Shown here piece by piece: positions 23,753-34,200 of a stretch of DNA of 64,000 bases (positions are counted from its first letter, which is position 1; each line of letters opens with the position of its first letter). A program made the position numbers and the translations under genes. This DNA comes from Ulota crispa (Eukaryota > Streptophyta > Bryopsida > Orthotrichales > Orthotrichaceae): assembly GCA_963920765.1 (NCBI GenBank), contig OY987249.1:12958817-13022816 (forward strand), written 5' to 3'. Under the pieces are notes generated by a model. It made no database searches, was not told the DNA's origin, and saw only the letters and a program-made list of their open reading frames with translations.

Positions 23753-26716
23753 GAGACAAGTTCAACTCTGCTCGGCTTCTCCTGACAGATGCTACATCCT
23801 CGCAATTGTAAGCATGGACTTCATTCCTTTTGTGGTAGCTTGTTTTTTTAGATGATGCATACTTATGCTTGGAGCATCTGCGATTAACTAGAGCCTCTGT
23901 GATTTTGCTAACAGATTGACTGAAGAGGCTACTAATGATGATGAGTGGGGCCCTGCAACAAAAACCATGGCTGCTATTTCAGACGCTTGCAGGCGATCGG
24001 ATGAATCCCCTCGTATCATGCAGGTTCTTCATTCAAGGTTGGCATCGCTAACGTTGATTGTAGTTGCATCATAATGCTGCTGCAATTTCTTGAGAGACTG
24101 TTACATCGTATCGTTTGGATATCTTTGGGTGTTAAAAAGAATATCCTGTCGATCAGCCCTGTTGTTGCCTTCTTGCAATATATTCTGGCATGCTAGCAGG
24201 GCTGCAGTTTTTCTATAATGAGATGCCGTTGTGGCTTTGGTCATGCAGGTTGGCATTGATAGGAAAGAAGTACTGGAGACAATTCCTCAAAACACTCACT
24301 GTTGTAGAGTTCCTACTGTTTCATGGCCCGGAACAAGTGGTTATGGAGTTCAGCTCGGACAGAGATCTCGTTGAGGATCTTACGCGCTTTAATTTTGTTA
24401 GTGAGCGAGGGTAGGTCCTCCTAATTAGCTTTCTACATTGCTCAAACTTGACTTTGTTTCTTTTTATATTAATGTATCTGATTGGTTATAAGAACTGATT
24501 GTTGTATTTGGTAGTTTCAACTGGTTTGAAGGTTAGTGTTTAGTCTTCTAGGACGTAGTATGTCAGTCTGTCTATCCATTCTTTACACCTTATTTTGAAA
24601 TCTCTGCACCTGCACTGTAGGGTTGACCATGGACTGGTTGTCCGGAAAAAAGCCAAGCAAGTTCTCAAGTTATTAATGGAGGACGACTATTTGAAGGAGG
24701 AACGTGCCCGTGCTCAGAAATTAACTAAGAGCATTTTTGGACAAGGGAGCTATCAGTCCAGTAGCAGTGGATCTGGCGCTTCTCGTTATGGGGGGTTTGG
24801 GAATACCTCCACGTCCTCAGCGTCAACTGGTCTTATGTCTGATGACGATCCAGATGAGTATCACACGGACAAGAAGTTCACGGCATTTGAGGAGCGGATC
24901 CTGTCTGAGAAGCGAGGGACCAGGCAAGAGAAATCTAAGGATGGGAATGGGGAAAGTACAACCAGTGAATGGAGAGCGTTTGACGATGATACTGGGGCCT
25001 CTTCTCCCAAACATAATGCAACTGATTCCAACTGGGCAGATTTCTCGGTAAGTCAGCTCACCTCTTGAAGTGCAAGTTTTCATGGACTTGGGGAGTGGAG
25101 CTCAAGTTTCAGGTGCTTTTAAATTTTTTGAGTTACATACTTAGGTGTGTTCATGGACAAGAGAGCTCATGCTTCCCCACTTTCTGATGAGACCATCAAA
25201 AGAATCAAATCAACTTTCACCTGTGCTAAATACATGGACATGGTTGCATGTATGGTCTTAGCAAACCGAGCAAATACTGGTGGCGTAGATGATTATTGGT
25301 TCTAGCCTCTTTCTGCATTGAATTAGTTTCTGGATGAAGTATAAGTAGGTGTTACCTCGTTATGAAGGATTTATGGCCTGCTTTTCTGGTACTTCGTGTT
25401 AGACTAGGATCACTGACAAGCAGAGAACATGCCCTCCGAGCTTTTCTAGAAAACTATCCGCGTTATAGTTCTCTGGATTTACGTTAGAAACTGTCATAAT
25501 TGACGTTAGGGTTGGTAGGTTTAATGCAGCTGGGTTTTGTAGAGCAATTCCGCAGGAAAGGGTTTTTTACTTTTGACTTGACCTTCTCAAAGACTACGGT
25601 TGCAAGTTTGACTGGAGTAACTTTATACAAGCCTGGTTTTTTGTAGAAAAAAGGCCTTTTTCATCTGAAGGGGTAGCCTCGTGGCTGTGATTGCAGAACG
25701 TGAGCCCAGAGAGGAGTCCCAAATTTGGTGGCTCCTCTTCTTTTGCCAGAAGTTTTGAGATAAACGAAGGAGAATCATTTTCAACACTTTCTCCTCAAGC
25801 ACTTCCCACTAGTGTCGACAAATCCAGTGCACAGAGTCCACTTGCTACATCCAAGGTGCCTGTCAAGACAGTCAAGGAGGATCCCAAAACGAGGGGTAAG
25901 AATAGGTTAAAGGTGAGGAGCTACTCGTTGTCAACTTCTGCTTCGGTTGGTTTCAAGCTGCCTCCTCCTCCTCCCCCTCCAGGTGGCTCCAAGGTGACCG
26001 TCACAAAATTAGCGAAATCACACACGGCACACCCTGATTTGCTAGACATGAGCTTTGATGCTCCGGACCCCGCGTCAGACTCCCACAGAGAAGAGTCAGT
26101 TCTCGATTTTGAGTCTCCTTCGAAGGTGACCGGATCCGATCAAGCAGTTCTGGACCTTCTAGGTATGACAAGCTCAACAACAAGTCTTCCGAAGTCTGAG
26201 TTCGACTTTCTAAACAACGACGTGTCCGAAGACAAGGGTTCTGAAACAAGAAGCCCAGGTTTGGCTCAATTAGTGCCAGATCTTTTCGATCTCAGCAGCA
26301 GTTCTACTCAAAACAATTCGGTTGAATTGGGGTCTTTTGGACATCAAGTACCTGACAACGCGACAGATTTTGTGAAGGACAAAGCCCCCGAGGGAGGACT
26401 CTCAGATTTTCTGAACGTTAACAATGAGTCTTCTACCCCATCCGAACTCGATTTCTTTGGTACTGGTGTTCAGGCTGCTAACCCTGCAGTATCGCCAATG
26501 AGTGCCTTCCCTGGTGAAGCTCCTAATTTGTCCGTTAATGGCGCAGACCTTGAGGACCAGAGTTTTCTAAGCGAACGGAGCAATACTGGGGGTAAGGAGG
26601 GTGCTCCTGATGTTTTTGATGCAATTGCTCCTGATTTTGCCTCTTTCGGTATTCGAGACATAGAGAGGAAGCCCTTTGCGAAGCCAACTGATGACTTTGT
26701 AAACCTTCTTTCTTAG
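23665..26716 (+). CDS. ENTH-domain epsin-like clathrin adaptor
   Basis: Five exons (23,665-23,807; 23,915-24,037; 24,249-24,410; 24,621-25,047; 25,697-26,716) join in phase to a 624-residue protein. The first 165 residues or so form an ENTH domain: DNIKRQASFYLRDKF, LLTDATS, DDEWGPATKTMAAISDA (the conserved WGP), KYWRQFLKTLTVVEFLL, FVSERG and GLVVRKKAKQVLKLL. ENTH domains bind phosphoinositides and bend membranes at clathrin buds. The rest is disordered, rich in Ser, Asp and Gly, with a proline run near residues 374-380 and repeated acidic clathrin/AP-type motifs (DLLDM, LDLLGM, DLFDL, DFLN), ending DFVNLLS. Plant epsins work in TGN-to-vacuole and endocytic traffic. I cannot place it with a particular plant ENTH subgroup. 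The start was chosen as the first in-frame ATG before the domain. An upstream overlapping ORF and a 5'-UTR intron of about 1.2 kb may regulate it. Confidence 0.93.
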
Positions 26717-27324
26717 CCACTTTTGGAGACGATTGTAATATTTATGGTCACTGACGCTCTTGTTCTGTGGCTGAATAAGGTGTGCATTAGCAGGTAGCTT
26801 GATTCTTAAGGTGGAAATTTTTTATGTGTAAATGGTGGCTACTTTTAAGTAAAGCTTGCTCTGCTGTGCTCAGCGTCGTGGCTGCTGCTGACCACGTCCT
26901 GGATCAGCTCAATATCTCACTCTCACCACTGTTGGAAATTTAATTTTGTTTTGCCAAAGTGTGGTTCATTGTTTCTGTAGTTTGTTGTGGTTCATACGAG
27001 GAAGAAGTACAAGGAAATGGCTTGGTTTGAATGCAAAACCTGTATGAGGCAGTGTGGAGATTGGAACTTGGAAGTATTTGGAAGGAGAAGGTAAGGACTT
27101 GCTTGTCAATCTGTGATAATCTACTAAGATCGTATGTCTCATGTGGGCCTTGGAGCTGGGGTGTAACAGGTATGATGTTGGATTCATGCTAGCTCTAGAA
27201 ATGGGTTAGTATTTATTTTTGGGATTTAAAGAGATATTTAGTTAGTATTTGTGAATGGATGCTATTCCTTTTTATGTATATTTGTAGGGTGCATGTTACT
27301 GAATGTAGAAATTTAGCTAAAAAT
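26717..27324. other. 3' flank of the ENTH gene
   Basis: 3'-UTR and intergenic DNA with no further feature recognised. Confidence 0.4.
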
Positions 27325-27720
27325 ATTAATTCCTCACCAAATTATGAACTAATTACATATTTTAAAGCTAATGAAGGGGGCAAAAAGTATTAAAGTTTTG
27401 ATGGGTAGGTTACTGCTTCACCATGCCTTGAAGCCCTATCAAGTGCAATTTTGCACCTATAATCATGTCGTGTTCATGAGTGTCCACTAAGACCTCTTTA
27501 ACTTTGATTGCACTCTAGGAGTTGAAAGTGTCTCAAATCAAGTGAGCATCTTGTATATTGGATTGTGTAATTGTAATGATTGCAAGTTGTTATTTAAAAT
27601 AAAAAGTCTCTTACTACTTCTCCTTGTTTAATAAACCTCAAATATTGGTATCTTTTTGTCTACTATTTTGTTTCAAAGAATTTGAAGTTAACTTAGTTCT
27701 TAATTTGGTGAGGAATTAAT
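27325..27720. mobile_element. MITE-like element with 28-bp inverted ends
   Basis: ATTAATTCCTCACCAAATTA at 27,325 is repeated inverted at 27,693-27,720 (AATTTGGTGAGGAATTAAT), with one mismatch over about 28 bp. The interior is about 340 bp, AT-rich and non-coding. No clear target duplication could be fixed, so the superfamily is open. Confidence 0.6.
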
Positions 27721-27738
27721 TAGATTGAAAAGGTTTAA

Positions 27739-28095
27739 CCCCTAAATGTCGAGGAGGACAAAAATGTCCTCTGGCTTTGAAAAAAGATTTTGTGATTTAG
27801 GAAAAAGTTGTTTTTCATCTGATCTTTTTTAGAAGTGACCATAAACACATGGTCCATCATGGAAGACAAAAAATTACCTCTTGAGATGCATTCATTTTTT
27901 TTGTAACCCAAATTGTGATTAGATTTAGAAACATGGTGTTAGCTCCCAAGCTACTCTTCTTGCAATTTTCATGAGGGCACCATGCACTGTTGACTTTTCC
28001 AACTTTTTGAAGCAATACTATTGGTGCCCATGTGCAAAACATTGTAGATTGCTACAAGCAAGACAAGCCATGGTGATCCATCTGTCCTGTAAGGG
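27739..28095 (-). mobile_element. TTAA-flanked MITE, piggyBac-like, copy 1
   Basis: TTAA at 27,735-27,738 and 28,096-28,099 bound 357 bp beginning CCCCTAAATG and ending TGTAAGGG. It is homologous in inverted orientation to 37,793-38,150 (358 bp), sharing GAGGACAAAAATGTCC-like subterminal sequence and an interior block GGAAAAGTCAAYAGTG. TTAA duplication with C-rich ends is typical of piggyBac, with Kolobok as the alternative. No transposase is inside. Confidence 0.7.
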
Positions 28096-28099
28096 TTAA

Positions 28100-29221
28100 A
28101 GAAGGAATCCAACTTTTTTGTCTTTAACACAATGTTGCAAACTTGATAGTAAGTTTGGCATGAACAATCTTATTTAACCCAAAAAAGAATATGTATTGTT
28201 TACTTGACTAATAAGCATAATGAGTAAGACAAATCCTTATTTGCTATCTACTTATTGTACAACATTTTCACATTCTTTTATATGAAATGATCATTGTTTT
28301 CTTTTTTGGAAGTGAAGAGTGTCCATCATTTCTTTATTTTGTTTAAATTTTTTTGATTAGTTCTAAGCATGGAGGGATGCTTATGACTAATAATTTTAAT
28401 TCTGATATTCCAAAAAATAACAATACATTGTTGTTACCTTGTTGTAAAACCAAAATCTACACTTTTGAATAAATATCTAAATATGAAGCATTAGGCCATA
28501 GACATATTAAAAAAAATTGTGATAAAATTCATGAAACAACAATGTTTGGAGAGGAGATTAGAATAATTAAAAAAAATGTGCATTACAATTATATAACTCT
28601 CATTTCATCATTAATAGTAGTTTATTCAAAAATAATGAAGTCTACATAGTAAAAAGAAGCGTAGACTAATCTTGCTCGACTCATTAAGAATAGGAGCTTC
28701 CAAATTTTATAAATTGTGAATATTGAAACTTTATATACAGATTAAGTCTATGTGATAATTTCCTTATTGTGTTTTGGACATGACTTATGACAGAATTGCT
28801 CATTTTCCTTCTAGATGTTTTTCTAGAAAAATGAACTTCTTGTTGAAATAATCAAATCATATCATTATGCACGGATGACCTTTTCATAACAAACATTCAT
28901 TGGTGAACATTGACAATGATTTTGATCTAATGAACATGCTCAATTTGATATAGGTTTGTAGTTCAAGCTTTTGAAAATCTCGTCCTCATTTTATCTCATG
29001 GGCCGTAGTATTGGCGCTAAAATAATGTCACTTAGGATGCCACCTAGGATTAGTTGTGATTTTGGCCCGGCCCTAATATACAACCTTTGAGTTGGATTTG
29101 GAAAAATTGAGCAATCCTATTGGTTAAAATTTAAAAACTTTGGGCTGACCCTAAATCTGGCCTCAAATATAAAGTGGGCCAAGTGTCAACAAGCTCAATT
29201 CAACATGCTCACATTCTCTAA
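28100..29221. other. AT-rich intergenic DNA
   Basis: No gene or bounded repeat recognised. Confidence 0.4.
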
Positions 29222-29579
29222 GAGCATTGCCATTGCTCTCCCACAACACCGAACGCGACCACAAAATTAACGAGTGACCACGCACGTACCGGCTCCGTCT
29301 TTCCGGGAGCACCTCCACCGCGCACTCAAGCTACTTTGTCTCTTCTTCTCTCTAGCGCTTAGAAAGGAAACGACCAGAAACAAGCCTTCAACAAATTTGA
29401 GTGCTCTTGTGAGATGTTCCATGAACGCCAAAGACTTGGAGAGTAGCATGAACAAGAGCTTGTAGCGTTGCCCAAAAATTTGAGAAAGGCTTTGGTGTGG
29501 ATGTGGTGGAGCTCAAAAGTTCTCCTTTTGCGCGATAGCCGCATTTGCATCTCTTCTTGCGTTTGCGGTGGCAATGCTC
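29222..29579. mobile_element. Tourist/Harbinger-type MITE with TAA target duplication
   Basis: GAGCATTGCCATTGC at the left and its inverted partner GCGGTGGCAATGCTC at the right are flanked on both sides by TAA (29,219-29,221 and 29,580-29,582). GAGCAT ends with a TAA duplication are typical of plant Tourist elements. Length is 358 bp. The interior is CpG-richer than its surroundings, with open frames on both strands that I regard as chance. Confidence 0.75.
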
Positions 29580-30023
29580 TAAGGAGGATATATTTGGCCT
29601 CTTTAATTTATGTTTTCTAAAAGTAAATGCTCAAATTAACAAATTAACAAATTAACCCTTAACAATGTGCACACATTAAGCCCAAAAGTTCCCTATAAAA
29701 AAATTGCACTTGGCATATGCCACATGGCAGTCACTATTCAAATTCTATGGCAACAAGGCCATTGTGTTTCTTAACATGGCCATAGTTGAATCCAACTTCT
29801 CTATTCTTCAACTTCCAAAAAATGAGCATTGTAAATTGTTGACTAACCTCTTACTTGAGGAGGTGTTGCACTGCAAATAATTTAATGCTTTGTCACAATT
29901 AATATGATATCAAATATGTGCATATAAAAAATGAGTTTTTTAATTTATGGAAAAACACAAATTAAATTTCATGATGTGCATAAATTAGGATAATTTGTTA
30001 ATTTATGAAAAAACGTAAATTAA

Positions 30024-30606
30024 CCCCTAAATGCCCAAGGGTTTTTTTGAGCTTCTAGGAATTTGCTCTAAACCAAACAAAAAGCCAATATTTTGATAAC
30101 TTGTATCAATTTTTTAAAAATTGTAACCATACAAAATCAAACTGCATATGTTAGAGATCGCATAGGAAAAGAAAGCATAGCAATATCATTTGTGGATTGA
30201 AAGATTATAATGTTTGATCAAATGGGTGTTAAAACTACAAAAATGACTTCAAGTCTTTCAATCCTTTTTTCACAAGTCAAATCTAAAATGTTGATCACCA
30301 AAAAAGTATGAGGTTAAAGGACATAACATACATAACTCCAATCCATTTACGGCTTTTCAAAATCTCTTTTACAAAAGTTTAAAATGAATTTCTAGTGTGA
30401 ATTTTTCTCCAAGATCTAGTGTATTTGAGTCTCATTTCCAAGAGCTCTCAACACTAAAAAAGTCAAGAATGCAATGGACACCCTTGTACAAAATCTTGAA
30501 TAGAAAATTCACAATCAATCATTTTCAAAATCAGGTTTTTGATGCTAAATTATTGAATTTCAAAATATCGTCGGCACCAAAATGTGGTGCCTTGGGCATT
30601 TAGGGG
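30024..30606. mobile_element. TTAA-flanked element, piggyBac-like, 583 bp
   Basis: TTAA at 30,020-30,023 and 30,607-30,610 bound a perfect 17-bp terminal inverted repeat, CCCCTAAATGCCCAAGG. The interior is non-coding and AT-rich. This is the best-preserved member of the TTAA family in the window and ends about 600 bp upstream of the DUF4336 start codon. Confidence 0.85.
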
Positions 30607-30807
30607 TTAAAGAGACCTGGGCTGGCGATATATGGACTATTTTTTCTTTGGAATCCATTGGAGGCGAGATGAGAAAGAAAAGGAAGTGCAGTGTCGAATA
30701 GGAATCTCAGAAAGGCGAGGAAGCGCAGAAAGAGAATCTAACACAAAAAGACGAAGATGTGAACAAAGGAAAGCAACAGCAGAAATATAATAGATAGCTG
30801 AAAGAAA

Positions 30808-30892
30808 TGCAGCAGCAGAAAGAAAAGCAGTAGCAGAAAGAAAAGCCGCAGCAGAAAGAAAAGCAGTAGCAGAAAGAAAAGCCGCAGCAGAA
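30808..30892. repeat. 18-bp purine-rich tandem repeat
   Basis: About five units of an 18-bp repeat (GCAGAAAGAAAAGCMGYA) lie within a broader purine-rich tract (30,660-30,950) in the presumed promoter/5'-UTR of the DUF4336 gene. On the plus strand it could encode AERKA repeats, but stops precede it and no ATG is in frame, so it is taken as non-coding. Confidence 0.75.
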
Positions 30893-31204
30893 ATAAAAGG
30901 AAGCGCAAAAAGAGAAGCAAGCGCGAAAGAAAGTCACATAAAAAAGAACAATTTCTTTACAGATGAGGAACTACAGAAGCGCTTTTCAGCTCTTCGTCTT
31001 TCAGGCACCTGGCAAATCAAGGAGCTGGAGTGCAATTCCATGGGCTGCGGCAAAGTTGTGGCTGGCAACGACCGACGCCAACAGCTCTCCGACCAATTCA
31101 CGGAGCTTCGGAGGAGCGATCAACCAAGCGCCTTGCGGCGTTCCTGACAATCCCAAAACCCTGACGTCGTCGTCATCTGGAATGCACGCATTGGAATTGC
31201 AGCC

Positions 31205-34200
31205 ATGGCCAGTGCCGCTCTCCTCCACGAAGCTCACGTTTCCTGCACTTCCTGTGGATTGCAATCCTCGAGGTTTGCATCCCAGCGCAGACGCGCTCCC
31301 GAGGTCGTGTCCGGGATTCATTCCTCCGTGGATTCCGAACACCGGGGTGGGAATTGGAGAGATTTTGTATTGGAAACAGGGGATTTGATGAGGAGGAGGA
31401 GACGAGGCGGGGATGTGGGTCGAGCCAGGGCTGTGGTGGCGAAGAAAGGTGCAAACACGTCAGGGCGGTTTTACTTCAACGTCACTGGCTTCCCCTTCCC
31501 GTTGGGCCCTTTCCTTCGGAGACGCACTATCCGCAAAGAGGTGAGAAATTATTAGGTTATTAGGGTTTGGTTCACAACAATGTGTTGCAATCGTGGATTC
31601 TGGAAGTGATTTTGGTTCTTTCTCATGGTAAGCGGTATGTACACCCATAAGCGTCAAACTAAGGATTTTGGAGTAGGAAAATTAATTGATGAACTTTGAA
31701 AATAATATTGTCAAGTTAGGAAGAGGAAACCAAAAATACTGGCATCAATTTCAAAGTTCCAATTCCAAGCATTTGTTCACAAAAAAATTTCAAAGTCCAA
31801 AATCACTAAAATTGTTTAGTTGTGTGTAAGAGATGCTAAAAACAATGCTTGTTGGTTCTGAAATAGTGAGATGAGGCACTCAAAATTATCATGTTAGTCA
31901 CCCAAAACCACCACTTTGTTACCCATAACCATCACTCCCTCACCCACAACCATCACTTCCGCCCCCATAAGCATTTGATTTTGTATTTTTTAATCCTGAC
32001 ATGGCAAGTGACGCCCACGGGTACACTGGCGCTTATGGGTGTACATACCTTAATTGCTGCCACGCAGGTTGAGAGAGGGAAGATATGGACATTTGAGCAG
32101 GAGCAAGCGCTAGGGTTTAGTAGTGTGGCGACCAACACACGTATGACAGTGATCAAGCTCAAGTCCGGAGGGCTGTGGGTGCACGCCCCTATTGCCCCCA
32201 CCGAAGAATGTATCCAGGTCAGTGTACCTCAACCGGTGTTTTTTTTACCATTTCTCACTGTCTACTTGTTATGTAATACTCCCTCTGTCCCTCTGAAAAC
32301 GTCCAAAAAGCTTCCTTGTGAAGGATTAACTGCGCTCGCTTTTAGTCTTTGTGCTAGTGACACATGCATTCCAGAATCAATATACCATTTACCAAACGTT
32401 TGCAAAATCTCTAGTTTTGATGTCGTCGTTTGGGCACCCAAATTCCATGCAAAAATACCATATTTGTGCATAGTTTGTGAGTGCTGCTAGCTCCTCATTA
32501 TTTTAGTCTTTGTGCTAGTGTCACATGCATTCGAGATTCAATATACCATCTACCTAATGCATGCTAAATCCGTTTTGGCACCCAATGCAAAAAGTACCAT
32601 ATTTGTGCATGCCGCCAGCTTCTCATTATTGATGATTTAAAGATTAGCAGCAACAATGGTACTTCATATGGGCAAAGTCAAGCTTGCTAGGAGAGGAATG
32701 CTTTCTAATCGCTTAACTTGCCCCCATGAGATCAGTGAACATGGCAAACGCTTTCTCAATGTTTGAAATCAGCAAAAGGGAACTTTTTAATGGTACAAGA
32801 AATGTATCTGATTTGGAGCTTTTTGGAGGGACAGAGGGAGTATGTGCTTAACAAGCTTTTCTATATTTTCTGTTTCTCTCTTTTTGACCTTTTCCATGAG
32901 AGGCTATTTGATAGTGAACCTTTTTGTAACCCTAAACCCTAGGTTTCCAGGTATGCATGCTTGCAGTCCTTGATGTGAAGCCTTTTTACGTAAAAGCTGA
33001 GGCTGGTGGGAATGATGTTTCATGGTGTTGGAGGGGTGACAGCTGCTGAAAGAGCTGGAAGCGCCAGTGGAGTTCATTGTGCTGCCGACTTTTGCGTATG
33101 AGCACAAGATCTTCGTGGGACCATTCTCTCGCAAGTTTCCAAAAGCGCAGGTGTGGGTGGCACCTCGGCAGTGGAGCTGGCCTATCAACCTTCCTGTGCA
33201 GCTTTTCGGCATCTTCAAGCCTAAAATCCTACGTGATGACGACTACTCTGCTCCCTGGGCTGACGAGATTGATCAGAAAGTGCTGAGCTGCCCTGTTGGT
33301 AAGTAGTCCAATCCTGCACGTGTGACTGCCTTTTCAAGTTGTTGTGTGAGTGCACCTCCCTTTGACAACATATCTAAAACAACAGGAAATGATTTAGTCA
33401 CAATCTATCTAGCTGAGACTGAGAGCGGTATGCAGCAGCTTACTATTGCTTGTTGATAATCAAAGGAACCACATTTGTTTGGAAGAAATCCCTTTTGATG
33501 ATGTATGTGAGCCTCGTCAGAAGAGGAAGTCAAAACCAATCATATATCTCGCAAAAGGCATTATGAATCTGGGAGCTACTGGTTAGGGGGTCGTTGAAGT
33601 AATTGATATTAGGGAAAATTTCATGGATACCCCTGAAGTTTGCAATGTTTTTGTAGATACCCCTGCTTTTTCAGGAATATCGCAAATGCCCTTGGACCAA
33701 AAAATTTAGGCGTTTGTTTTGTTATGCATGTCACTTCCCTTCTCCCTTTGTGCGCATGCTACTTCTTTCTTGTTATGCGTGCACACAAAGGAAGAAGGGA
33801 AGTGACGTGCATAACAAAACAAACGCCCAATTTTTTATTGGTCCAAGGGTATTTGTGATGTTTCTGAAAAAGCAGGGGTATCTATGAAAAAATTGCAAAC
33901 TTCAGGGGTATCCATGAAATTTTCCCTTGATATTAAGGGCAATCCTTCTTCAAAATTCTTAAACTAAGAGAGTGCATGTCAATGAAAGATCAACTCAAAT
34001 GATTGGAGCATGTTGGATACATTGTTTTTTGCTTAAATATGCAGACGGTCGGTCCCAAGGTGTTTGCAGCTCTTTCTTTTTAAGGATGTTGTGAGAGTTC
34101 CCTAGAAACTGAAAGTGTGCATAGATTTTCTTATCCGTTTTGGATCATTGGTTGTTCCAGGTGTTGGTCCATATGTGGAGGTGGCGTTTTTTCATAAGAA

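Noticed and set aside
30707..30937. Cys/Phe-rich repeat protein on the minus strand
   Set aside because: Translation of a purine-rich microsatellite on the wrong strand; no gene context.
31001..31454. Overlapping open frames around DUF4336 exon 1 on both strands
   Set aside because: GC-richer exon DNA opens several frames; only the one starting at 31,205 joins in phase to the conserved domain.
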